Part shown: piece by piece, positions 8,485-17,574 of the stretch
How positions within the stretch are numbered: position 1 is the first letter of the stretch
Layout of the letters: each line of letters opens with the position of its first letter
Translations under genes and position numbers: made by a program
Source: Desulfobacterales bacterium
GTDB lineage: Bacteria; Desulfobacterota; DSM-4660; Desulfatiglandales; Desulfatiglandaceae
Length of the DNA stretch: 33,113 nt
Direction: 5' to 3'
Assembly (NCBI GenBank): GCA_014382905.1
Contig: JACNIU010000211.1
Span: forward strand, 1 to 33,113
Notes under the pieces: model-generated
What the model saw: the letters and a program-made list of their open reading frames with translations, nothing else
The model's database searches: none
Told to the model about the DNA's origin: nothing

Positions 8485-9558
8485 ATGCACTCCACCCTGA
8501 ATTTTTCAGAACTTGATGCCCAGATCGGCAGACTGTTCATGGCCGGGATTCCGGGCACACAATTGGATGAGGCCACTGAAGCGCTGATACGCGACCACTC
8601 CTTGGGTGGCGTCATCCTGTTTGCAAGGAACATAGAAGGCCCGGTTCAATTGGCCTCACTCTGCAGCAATTTGCAGGAGGTGGCGTTGAAGCACATCGGG
8701 ATCCCTCTATTTTTGGCGGTCGATCAGGAGGGGGGCAGGGTCGCCCGACTAAGAGAACCGTTTACGCGGTTTCCCGGAAACAGGGCCGTGGGAGAGGATC
8801 CGGAACCGGTGGAAAAGGCAGTGGAGTTCGGCACTATTACGGCAAGGGAGATGAGCCTGGTTGGTCTGAACATGAACATGGCTCCGGTTGTAGACGTCCG
8901 CAGGGGAGAGCCGGAAAGACACTTAGACGGAAGGATATTTAGCGATGACCCTGAAAAAGTTGCCCTTCTCGGGCGTAGTGTTGTGAAGAGCCTTCAGGAA
9001 AACGGTGTGCTGGCCGTGGCCAAACATTTCCCCGGCCTGGGCAGGGCCACACGCGATCCCCATCATGACCTTCCAACCATAGTTACGGATATAGGAGAGA
9101 TAGAGGCGGTCAATCTCCCGCCCTTCAAGGCGGCCATAGATCAAGGCGTCTCTGCTGTTATGACCTCCCATGCCATATACCCGGCATTGGATCCCGAATA
9201 TCCAGGCACCCTTTCACATAAAATCATCACCGGACTTCTAAGGGAAAAACTGGGCTTTGAAGGGCTGATTGTCACCGATGACCTGGAAATGGGGGCCATA
9301 AAAAAGGGGTGGGGAGTGGCCGGAGGCGCTGCTGCAGCGTTTGAAGCCGGGAGCGATCTCCTCTTGATATGCGAGGATCAAGAGAATGTCCTGGAGGGGA
9401 TGAAGACCTTGAGGGACCGTCTTCTCAGGGGAGAGATACCTTTGCAGAGGCTCCGTCAGTCGGTAAGAAGGATTATGGATGCAAAGGCCAGGTTCCTTGA
9501 AAAGGGGACGAAGATTTCCCTTGCAAGGGTCAAAAAGTATTTCAAGATAGACAGATAG
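8485..9558 (+). CDS. nagZ: Beta-N-acetylhexosaminidase, GH3 family (NagZ)
   Basis: DQEGGRVARLREPFTRFPGNRA, MNMAPVVDV, KHFPGLGRATRDPHHDLP, VMTSHAIYPALD, GLIVTDDLEMGAI. Confidence 0.93.
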   Translation: MHSTLNFSELDAQIGRLFMAGIPGTQLDEATEALIRDHSLGGVILFARNIEGPVQLASLCSNLQEVALKHIGIPLFLAVDQEGGRVARLREPFTRFPGNRAVGEDPEPVEKAVEFGTITAREMSLVGLNMNMAPVVDVRRGEPERHLDGRIFSDDPEKVALLGRSVVKSLQENGVLAVAKHFPGLGRATRDPHHDLPTIVTDIGEIEAVNLPPFKAAIDQGVSAVMTSHAIYPALDPEYPGTLSHKIITGLLREKLGFEGLIVTDDLEMGAIKKGWGVAGGAAAAFEAGSDLLLICEDQENVLEGMKTLRDRLLRGEIPLQRLRQSVRRIMDAKARFLEKGTKISLARVKKYFKIDR

Positions 9559-9593
9559 GGCCGGTTCTGAGCACCTCCGGACAGAGACTCCTT

Positions 9594-9768
9594 GAGACCT
9601 TTGCAAAACGCCCCCTATTGCCCAATCTCTACGCCTGCCCCGTAGCTCCGGAAGATGGTACTGGGGTCAGGCTCAAATTTTAATCCTCGAAATATTCAAT
9701 ATATTCCTGTGGTTAAAATTATCGCCTTCCTTGATCTTGACCAAAATTGAGCATTTTTCAAAGGTCTC
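9594..9768 (-). mobile_element. MITE-like element family A, copy 1 (175 bp)
   Basis: Terminal inverted repeats GAGACCTTTGCAAAA / TTTTTCAAAGGTCTC; flanked by perfect 5-bp direct repeat TCCTT (9589-9593 and 9769-9773). Inverted relative to copy 2. Confidence 0.85.
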
Positions 9769-9969
9769 TCCTTGTCAAAACGATGAAGTCGTACATAGGG
9801 AATCGTTTAATGAGGTCTCCATCACGCTGGCCAGGGTCTTGCGCATTTCCGGTGTATAAAGCGCATCGACTCTCCCTTGAAGGTGGTTTTCGGGCACATC
9901 AACTCATGACAATGCCATTTTCTTGTGTCCTCTAAAGAAAAGCCGTGAAATCAGGTTTTCTACGCCGAA

Positions 9970-10518
9970 TCAATCCACCAGCATGAGCGCGTAAAGGTTT
10001 TTCGGATCACCTTTTTCCTTTAATGTTTCGATAAAAAATCCGTTGTTTCGAACCGTCTGGTACACGTCAATTCCGACCGCCTCCATGGCCGGCCTGGCCC
10101 TGTCCCCGTGAAGGCAGGGCTCTCCCTTTCCCTTGGCACACTCTTTACAGAGGTGGCAGGGCCCTGCCAGGAAGAGCAGGGCCTTGTAATACCCATCCTT
10201 GAACATCTCCCCTTCCAGGTCGACAAGCATGTCGAAAAACTTCAGGACGCGGCGCCCGCCCTTTTCCTTGCTCCCCGGGATCGACTCGATGTGAAACAGG
10301 ATCGCCCTCTGGTAGCAGTCGATGGCGGCCTGCGTCTGCTCCGGGGTGGGGGTGTCCGGCGGGCAGCCGTACCGTTTCCCGTATCCGCCACAGCCGTATT
10401 GGCATTTCAGCCTGACCCAGGGGGCCGTCACCACTGTGCCGGGATAAATCGGTTGCGCGTGTGTGGCATAGCTTTCCAAGGCTTTGTCGCAGTATTTGTT
10501 CAAATCCGAGAGCTGCAT
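9970..10518 (-). CDS. DUF2284-type cysteine-rich metal-binding protein
   Basis: VRLKCQYGCGGYGKRYGCPPDTPTPEQT... and GPCHLCKECAKGKGEPCLHGDRARPAMEAVGIDV. Confidence 0.85.
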   Translation of the reverse strand: MQLSDLNKYCDKALESYATHAQPIYPGTVVTAPWVRLKCQYGCGGYGKRYGCPPDTPTPEQTQAAIDCYQRAILFHIESIPGSKEKGGRRVLKFFDMLVDLEGEMFKDGYYKALLFLAGPCHLCKECAKGKGEPCLHGDRARPAMEAVGIDVYQTVRNNGFFIETLKEKGDPKNLYALMLVD

Positions 10519-10538
10519 GTTCCCTCCCTAATAAGTCA

Positions 10539-11189
10539 TTAGATCGTGATTATCGCCCAACCCCCTTTCAGGAGATTACGCGTGCTCGGCGTTTCCCGTT
10601 TCTGCATCAGACACCTCCAGGCTCTGGGTGGATTTGGACGATGCGATCCAAAATGGCTTGACTGAAGTGAAAGAATCTCAAAATAAGGCTCTACTGTCAA
10701 GACTATATCTAATGCAGTCCGTTGTGGTGGGCCAGGACCTTGGCGATCCTCATCAGCATTGCCAACGATTGTTAGCCACAGGCCGGCTTCTTCCAAATGA
10801 GTAGCGACATTTTGTGCAAACCTTCTTCGATCATCTTCAGAACTGAATGAGTGAAAACAGCCTCTGTCAAATACAAAACCAAAAGGAGTTCCTTCTATTT
10901 TGTTCTTAAGAAAGTCAACATGTATAAAATCGCATTCAACGGTGGCTTTAGAAGCTTTTTCTTTTGCCTTCTCTATAGCAATGTCCGAAATATCAGTACC
11001 AATAACCTGAAAGCGGTTCTGAGCAAGCCATATGGAATTGTCTCCGGTTCCACAGCCAACATCTAAGACTTTGCAACTCAGAATAGGATTTTTGGTCACG
11101 ACTTCGATAAGATTGAAATCCGGCTGACCGGCGTCCCAGGGAGTGTCCCCTGATTTGTATCGTTCTCTGTAACGCTTTTCGATGGTCAT
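10539..11189 (-). CDS. Class I SAM-dependent methyltransferase
   Basis: PWDAGQPDFNLIEVV...VLDVGCGTGDNSIWLAQNRFQVIGTDISDIAI (motif I GxGxG-type). Confidence 0.88.
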   Translation of the reverse strand: MTIEKRYRERYKSGDTPWDAGQPDFNLIEVVTKNPILSCKVLDVGCGTGDNSIWLAQNRFQVIGTDISDIAIEKAKEKASKATVECDFIHVDFLKNKIEGTPFGFVFDRGCFHSFSSEDDRRRFAQNVATHLEEAGLWLTIVGNADEDRQGPGPPQRTALDIVLTVEPYFEILSLQSSHFGSHRPNPPRAWRCLMQKRETPSTRNLLKGGWAIITI

Positions 11190-12061
11190 CTGATTACACC
11201 TTATAGAAATGTTGTATTAAGCGATTGTACGGATCCGGATATCATGAGCTTCGTAACGTTATCCGTGCCAAAATGCTGGGCGTAGATGAAAAACAAATAT
11301 GAGCCGGTTGAGATATATTGAGAATACCACATGGGTTTCAGTTCTCCAAATAGTTGGAGACGTACAAGTCCTGAGAAGCATCATTCTGCTATTGTATCCA
11401 TGACGTATCTCAACCCTCGGTCCGCCCGTCTGAAAGGTGATATCACAGCTCTTCCGAGACTTGGCCTTATTCAGGCATCTGCAATCATTGTATATCCGAA
11501 TTTGGTTCGTACCCAAAATACTTTTAGTGATATTTTGATTGAAGCTTAATATAGGAAACCTTCACTTTGGATTAACAATCTGAAAAGGGCACGACCACAA
11601 GATGTAGTGGTTCTCCCATTCTGGGTTCATGGGGTCAATGGCCTACAATTTCTCTGAATATCCTATCCCTTTTTCATTTTAAACCGGGTCTGAGATACGT
11701 TGGAGTTATCACAGTTTAACAAAAAGCTCACCTGCCGGAAAATAGAGATGAACTTTTTATCCTTTTGGAACTTTATCTTTCCTATTGTTTCTGCGACTTC
11801 AGTGCCATTGATTTCCCGGTTAGGTGTAGCGACTTAGTTATAAACATCTTTTTGTTTTTTTTAACACTACAAGTTTATCTAAATGACTTCTGCTTTTTTA
11901 AAATATTATTGTATTTTTTGTAATATGTAGAAAACAATTATGACTATGGAATAAAGCGTAACGGGTAACTGTTATTAATATGGAATTTCCTACAAGTGCA
12001 ATTATTTTATGAAATTACTATTGCCTCAGGTCGAAAATTTTATTTACAAAGGACAACCAAA

Positions 12062-13381
12062 TCAATTTGAAGATGAAAGTCTTCCATATTCTTCGCCCAT
12101 TAAAAGATGTTCATAATCGCCATTCTTCTTAGATACGGTTAGTTGGAATTCCACCTTGCTCTGAAACAGCAAAATAATATCTGAACCTCCAAATAGAAAA
12201 TATCCAAGTAGATCTCCTTTTTTGACAACTTTACCCGGTTTGATATTTTCTTCAAAATTAATCGAAGATACCTGTGACATACCGACTGGTAATACACCGA
12301 CAAGGCCGTATTTATCGGTGTCGATGATCACAAGTCCGCGAGTCTGAATATTTTGCCAACCTGGACTGGCCGCGTCAAAGATATATTTGCCGCTTTTCGA
12401 ATCCCAGTTTACAAGGCCTCCCACTGCATCGTCTTCCTCAATGATACAAACATCTTTGACTGTTCCGCTAACAGGAAAATGATAGCGGTGATAATCGTTA
12501 ACATCAAGAAACATATGTGTAAAGGTTCCATTAGCAAAGGCATTTTTGTAGAGACATTTATTGCCAAGAAGTTCTGGAATGGACTTTAAACGAATCGACT
12601 TGACAACCACTCCGTCCTTATTAACGATATTGGAATTGCTATCTATCTTCCAAATCCCTTGAGATCTTGAATCTGCTGGAGCCGTAACGATAGCCGGATC
12701 ATTGGGGAAAACAATCGGTCTCTGGTCAGGAGACTTTAGATGTCTGGAAAAGAAGTCATTGAAGCTTTTCCAATTCGATGGTTTCTCATACCAACCTTTC
12801 TGTAAGCCGAAAGAATCATCGGCAAGCACTCGTTTGTAATATTCCTCATTCCAGGAATCTTTTTGGCTCAAATAGATACCCCAGTTCCTTGTAAAAAGAA
12901 TAAGCCACGAGCGATAGGGTTCATGATATTGCAGTGAATTTCGATAATATCCTTTGTCTTTCAATTCGGAAAGAGGTTGGTCATTAATGAAGTAAAAATA
13001 TGTCAGTCCCTGATAAGTCTGTTCATACAGGCTTGAGTAAGGAGTGTTCTTTAAAATCGTCCAAGGCATCGCTTTTGCTGCCCAATCCAGGAATTCATAA
13101 TACTCCCCAAGGGTTTGTGCCGGATTGGTTATTTTGTCTGGATTGCTTTTTTTAGCCATTTCAATTGAACGAAGAAGCATTTTTTTTAATTCCGGGCTGT
13201 GCTCCACGAAGATAATTAACTGTTCTGTAATTGGTTCGTGCTTTCCAGCTGAAGGCAGATTCTTTTCTATCTTATGCTGATTTATTTGATAATTCGACTG
13301 ACAGGAAGATAACAGTAAAATCGCTGTTAAACCAATAAAAAGCTGGGATACTATCTTTGTTTTAAATGCACAGGAGAGCAT
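12062..13381 (-). CDS. Phosphatidylserine-decarboxylase-family protein (PsiD-like architecture) with lipoprotein signal peptide
   Basis: Lipobox LLLSSC; FLDVNDYHRYHFPVSG (PSD D/H motif); GYFLFGGSDI (G-S self-cleavage motif); N-terminal PSD-associated domain-like region. Confidence 0.85.
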   Translation of the reverse strand: MLSCAFKTKIVSQLFIGLTAILLLSSCQSNYQINQHKIEKNLPSAGKHEPITEQLIIFVEHSPELKKMLLRSIEMAKKSNPDKITNPAQTLGEYYEFLDWAAKAMPWTILKNTPYSSLYEQTYQGLTYFYFINDQPLSELKDKGYYRNSLQYHEPYRSWLILFTRNWGIYLSQKDSWNEEYYKRVLADDSFGLQKGWYEKPSNWKSFNDFFSRHLKSPDQRPIVFPNDPAIVTAPADSRSQGIWKIDSNSNIVNKDGVVVKSIRLKSIPELLGNKCLYKNAFANGTFTHMFLDVNDYHRYHFPVSGTVKDVCIIEEDDAVGGLVNWDSKSGKYIFDAASPGWQNIQTRGLVIIDTDKYGLVGVLPVGMSQVSSINFEENIKPGKVVKKGDLLGYFLFGGSDIILLFQSKVEFQLTVSKKNGDYEHLLMGEEYGRLSSSN

Positions 13382-13863
13382 TATCTTATCCTTTCCTTAG
13401 AGGTTGTCATAGGTCCATATCTCCCATCCCTCAGGGTCGATCATTATGGTGATACATTGAGAATATCTCAAATTCCCTTACATGTCAAAAACAAGAGGTA
13501 TGGCTTTCAATATCGGGAAATGTGAGGGCGGATTCCGAGCCTGATTGGTGTTTTGCCAACCACAACATATAGGGGGCGGTCAATTTTCTGCTCATTCGGT
13601 CCTAGGAGAATGATTCTTGCATTAAGCACAAGTGCCTCGATAGAAGAGATTGCTTTGCATGCGAAACAATCCCAGCCTCATTTTAATGCTTTTATCTTGC
13701 CAGAAGTCACACATATCCGCAAGTTAAAAAAGCCGTGATATCCTCAATTCAGTTATATCGAGTGAACCTGGAATATTCTTATCAGAGTTTTATCCATAGT
13801 CCCGTGGAAGGAAAAGCCGAAAGATAAAGGATACACTTTGGCCTCCTTCAAAAAAAATCCATA

Positions 13864-15288
13864 TTAACGGTGACCGCCCCGAAAACTCCCACCTCCGGGT
13901 CCACCGGAAGGTATTCCTCCTCCGGAATGAATGCCGGATCTTGCCGAAGACCCCCAACTGCTCTGGCTGCGGATCTCACCGCCCCTCCCTATCCCTTTGA
14001 AAGCGCTTAGATTGTTGCTACGATCCACACCGGGAGGGGTAAGCGTCTGGCCGCCGGGTGGTTTGTTTGCGTTTGCCTGGGGCAATGGGGAAGGGGGATC
14101 TGACCCTGGGCCACCGGGCCTCCCTCTCATTTCATCGGGTCTGTTCTGCAAGGTACCAGGCCTACCTCCTGTGATTTCACCGGCCCTGCCCTGCACAGTA
14201 CCAGGCCTTGCTCCCGTGATTTCACCGGGTCTACCCTGCACAGTACCAGGCCTTCCTGTAATTTCACCGGGTTTGCCGGTTCCGGCAGCCGGCCTTCCGG
14301 CTACAGAACCGGGCCAGCCGGTGCGGCCATCGGGACCCTTGCCGAGGTTTCCCGAACTCCCGCGAAGGTCCTTTTCAAATCCGCGGAAATTCCGGCGGTT
14401 CTCGACAGCGCTGCGGTTCACCTGTGCGAACTGCTGGCGGGAGATCGGATCCCGGTAGGCAACACCCCTTCTATGGACTGGATCATGGGTCCAGTTTCCC
14501 AACTTCATGTTTCGCGTGTTGAAGTTTCTTCGGTTAATATTGATGTTTCGGTTGACGTTGACGTATATATTTCGGTTCCTCCAGTCACAGCGCCCCCAGG
14601 CATTGCCCCAGACGGGCCCTACAAAAAACCCGGGGCCAAACCAGAAGAATCCCGGAGACAGGACCACAGTGGGCCAGTAGGGATAGATGACAAAGGGCGG
14701 ATAGGCCGGCCACCACCAGGGACCGTAGACCCACCAGGGGTCGTAGGCGGGAACATAGACCACCTGTGGATTGGCTGACTGGACTACAATGACTTCTTTT
14801 TCCACGATCACCTTCTGCTGCTCCGTGGTCTTTAGATTGCCCGCCTCATAGGCCTTTTGTCGAAGGTTTTGAACGGTGGCCATGACGTCCTCTTTCTGCG
14901 CCAGAAAAGCGTCTCCCAGCATGGGGGTCCAGTCCAGTTTCTCGTTCATCATGGCCAGAACCTCCGGGAAAGGCACCAGGGCCTTCACGCTGGCATCCCA
15001 TGGCTGCTTGTCCAGGGCATCGTTCAGTTGGTCCTCTTGAAGGCCTTTGTTTTGCTTGACCCACCGGTCGGCCATGACCACCTCCAGAGGATAGGTTGAT
15101 GCAATCAGAATCTGGATAAGAAGCGAGTCCGGGTAGAGGGCGATAGGCGCCAACATCTGGTCAAGCTGCGCTTGGGAGAACCTTTTTGAACTGGCCGTTG
15201 TCTCCTGGGCAAATACCGTTAATGGTAGCCCCACCAGCAGGACCAAAAGAAAGATCATTGTCTGCCTTAAGGATCTTGATATCTTCAT
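13864..15288 (-). CDS. DUF3300 domain protein with signal peptide and C-terminal Gly/Pro/Arg-rich repeat region
   Basis: FSQAQLDQMLAPIALYPDSLLIQILIASTYPLEVVMADRWVKQ...QVVYVPAYDPWWVYGPWWWPAYPP. Confidence 0.9.
   Translation of the reverse strand: MKISRSLRQTMIFLLVLLVGLPLTVFAQETTASSKRFSQAQLDQMLAPIALYPDSLLIQILIASTYPLEVVMADRWVKQNKGLQEDQLNDALDKQPWDASVKALVPFPEVLAMMNEKLDWTPMLGDAFLAQKEDVMATVQNLRQKAYEAGNLKTTEQQKVIVEKEVIVVQSANPQVVYVPAYDPWWVYGPWWWPAYPPFVIYPYWPTVVLSPGFFWFGPGFFVGPVWGNAWGRCDWRNRNIYVNVNRNININRRNFNTRNMKLGNWTHDPVHRRGVAYRDPISRQQFAQVNRSAVENRRNFRGFEKDLRGSSGNLGKGPDGRTGWPGSVAGRPAAGTGKPGEITGRPGTVQGRPGEITGARPGTVQGRAGEITGGRPGTLQNRPDEMRGRPGGPGSDPPSPLPQANANKPPGGQTLTPPGVDRSNNLSAFKGIGRGGEIRSQSSWGSSARSGIHSGGGIPSGGPGGGSFRGGHR
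14154..14288. repeat. 45-bp tandem repeat inside the DUF3300 gene (PGEITGxRPGTVQGR repeat)
   Basis: TACCAGGCCTNNCTCCNGTGATTTCACCGG...CCCTGCACAG repeated, third unit shorter and diverged. Confidence 0.8.
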
Positions 15289-15735
15289 GGTATTTCCTCG
15301 TTCGTTTCAAGTTTTGATTTCATTCACCTTGATCGGCTGTAAGGATGGATTCGAGCTGGTTTCTTACTTCTGTATCAAGGGCTCTTAAGTCGTTGAAAAG
15401 GTCTTTACGGGCATTTTTTCCATTTGACAACCCCTTACCAAACCAAGAAGCAGATGAGGAGTCCTGAGCCCATACCGAGAAAGCATGTTCCAATCTAGTT
15501 CAACCACTGATCTCTACATCGAATGCGGATCAAGAATGGTTACAGATTTAGATTGGCTTTTGGAGGCAGGGCCGAAAAACAGTGGGATGGACAGAAAAAT
15601 CGTAACCTTTTCCGAGCAGCTTGCGATGTAGCAGGTAAACAGGGCGCCCGGGTCCGGAAGCGAATAGAATGCGGCAGCTCGCTGCATTCTCATGGTTACG
15701 GATGAAGAAGATATGATGAGGTTTTTATTGACGCG

Positions 15736-16236
15736 ATGGAAAGGAGAAGAACGATGAAAAAACAAAAAGTTGTGGGAATAATGCTTGTGATGTTCATGGT
15801 CCTGGCAGCGGGTACGGCGACCCTGGCTCATATGTATGGCATGGGTCCGGGCCCGGGCCCTCTGCGCGCCCTGATGGAGCTCGATTTATCCGACGCGCAA
15901 AAGGCACAGATCGCTGCGATAATGGCGGCATCCAAAGCGGAGAGGAAGACCGCAAAGCAGAAACATAAAGAGGTGAGAGACATACTGGCGCCTGTGTTGA
16001 AAGCCGAGGCGTTCAATGAAGAGAGTGTCCGGGCGGCCTTCCGACAGGCATCTGCTCTGATGGAAGACATCATGGTCATAAGAGTTAGAATTGGAAACCA
16101 GATCCGGGCGGTCTTGACGGACGAGCAGCGGCAGCTCATGGAGGAGCAGCGGGAAAAGGGCATAGCGGGCATGAAAAAGCATGCAGGATTTCGCGAAACG
16201 TTGCTGAATACCTGGCTCCAGACGACATCAGAGTAA
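15736..16236 (+). CDS. Spy/CpxP-like periplasmic protein
   Basis: Signal peptide; ALMELDLSDAQKAQIAAIMAASKAERKTAKQ...LTDEQRQLMEEQREKG. Start probably MKKQKV at 15754. Confidence 0.8.
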   Translation: MERRRTMKKQKVVGIMLVMFMVLAAGTATLAHMYGMGPGPGPLRALMELDLSDAQKAQIAAIMAASKAERKTAKQKHKEVRDILAPVLKAEAFNEESVRAAFRQASALMEDIMVIRVRIGNQIRAVLTDEQRQLMEEQREKGIAGMKKHAGFRETLLNTWLQTTSE

Positions 16237-16239
16237 TAC

Positions 16240-16283
16240 GTTCCCAGACCGGGGAGGCTTATCGAGCCACCCGATCTGGGAAC
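16240..16283. terminator. Hairpin gttcccagaccggg ... cccgatctgggaac downstream of the Spy-like gene
   Basis: 14-bp stem with one mismatch, 16-nt loop, just after the stop codon; no strong U tract. Confidence 0.5.
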
Positions 16284-16470
16284 AAAAGATGGGCGATTAA
16301 TGAAGAAGAACGGCGAATGAGACTGCAAGAAGACGAGAAGGTACATGGCAAGGCCTTTGGGAAATACCAAGAGACAAGCGGAGAGAACTGTTGTATATAA
16401 TTAAATTTGGGCTACCTTGAGAGATAGTCAATCGCTTCCTTCACGTAATTGTTTGAAAATGATACACTTA

Positions 16471-16612
16471 GAGACCTTTGAAAAATGCTCAATTTTGTTC
16501 GAGTTCAAGGAAGGCGAATATTTTAACCACAGGAATACATTGAGTATTTCGAGGATTAAAATCTGAGCCTGACGCAGAAATCGGGCAAAAGGGGGCGTTT
16601 TGCAAAGGTCTC
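16471..16612 (+). mobile_element. MITE-like element family A, copy 2 (142 bp)
   Basis: GAGACCTTTGAAAAATGCTCAA ... TTTTGCAAAGGTCTC; perfect 5-bp direct repeat ACTTA at 16466-16470 and 16613-16617; reverse complement aligns to copy 1. Confidence 0.87.
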
Positions 16613-16642
16613 ACTTATTGATAGCGTGATCCGTGATGAGAC

Positions 16643-17248
16643 ATGCAGGGCATGTTGGACGCACCCAGAGATTCAGAAATCGTACGCCGTATCCTTCAGG
16701 GAGATGTGAATGCCTTTGGGCTCCTGTTGGATCGGTACAAAGACCATGCCCTCAAGATTATCAAGAAACGCGTTCCCGCTTCGGAAGTGGAGGACATCGC
16801 TCAGGAGGCGTTTGTAAAGGCCTACCAGTCGCTGCCCGGGTTTGATCCTGAGAGTCATTTTAGAAAATGGCTCTCCACTATTACCGTCAGGACGTGCCAT
16901 GATTACTGGAGAAAGGCCTATCGCACACGGGAATTGCCCATGAGCGCCCTTTCTGAAAGGCATCGGGAATGGCTGGAGTGCGTGATCTCATCAGAATCAA
17001 ACGCTTCAGCGGACGGCAGGGCCCGGCAGGAGGAGGCAAAAGAGGTTCTGGCCTGGGCCTTGGATCGGTTATCACCGGAAGATCGCATGGTGGTGGAGAT
17101 GGTTTACTTGGAAGGGATGACAGGAAGAGAGGCCGCTGAGCTGCTGGGATGGAGCACGGCAAACGTGAAGGTGCGCGCTTTCCGGTCGCGCAGAAGGCTG
17201 CGAAAGCTGCTTACCGGACTCCTGGAAAGAGAGGAGGGGAGATTATGA
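16643..17248 (+). CDS. RNA polymerase sigma factor, ECF (sigma-70) family
   Basis: Region 2 DIAQEAFVKAYQSLPGFDPESHFRKWLSTITVRTCHDYWRK; region 4 LSPEDRMVVEMVYLEGMTGREAAELLGWSTANVKVRAFRSRRRLRKLL. Confidence 0.93.
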   Translation: MQGMLDAPRDSEIVRRILQGDVNAFGLLLDRYKDHALKIIKKRVPASEVEDIAQEAFVKAYQSLPGFDPESHFRKWLSTITVRTCHDYWRKAYRTRELPMSALSERHREWLECVISSESNASADGRARQEEAKEVLAWALDRLSPEDRMVVEMVYLEGMTGREAAELLGWSTANVKVRAFRSRRRLRKLLTGLLEREEGRL

Positions 17249-17574
17249 ACCTCAAAAGGGAGGACCTCAAGAAAGTCCAACGGGCAGTTTCGTCCGCCTA
17301 CAAAGAGGGGGAGAAGATTGAGATTGGAGATGTCTGGGAGGATCGCCTCATGGTTCGTATCCGGGGTCTGGGACCGCTGACATCCCGGCTTAGTTTCACA
17401 GCCCTCTTTGAACGCTATGCCTGGCGCTTCGCCCCGGTGGCTGCCCTGATACTCCTGATCCTCGGCGGTGTCCTCTACCAGCAGATGGACTTCCTGTCCG
17501 AGTGTGAGATGGCAAGGGTATTTGTGGAAAACCGGTTCGATGATTCACTATTTCAGGTTTTAGGTGCATCATGA
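17245..17574 (+). CDS. Single-TM protein, putative anti-sigma factor (CnrY-like position and topology)
   Basis: ATGA overlap with the sigma gene; about 60-aa N-terminal region, TM PVAALILLILGGVLY, short periplasmic tail. Annotated from internal ATG (MNLKRED). Confidence 0.7.
   Translation: MNLKREDLKKVQRAVSSAYKEGEKIEIGDVWEDRLMVRIRGLGPLTSRLSFTALFERYAWRFAPVAALILLILGGVLYQQMDFLSECEMARVFVENRFDDSLFQVLGAS

Noticed and set aside
9780-9965. Minus-strand protein-like fragment (PENHLQGRVDALYTPEMRKTLASVMETSLNDS) between MITE copy 1 and the DUF2284 gene
   Set aside because: Could be a pseudogene remnant, but too short and not assignable without a database search.
9594-16612. Composite transposon bounded by the two inverted MITE copies
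   Set aside because: Each copy has its own distinct 5-bp target duplication, which indicates independent insertions rather than one composite unit.
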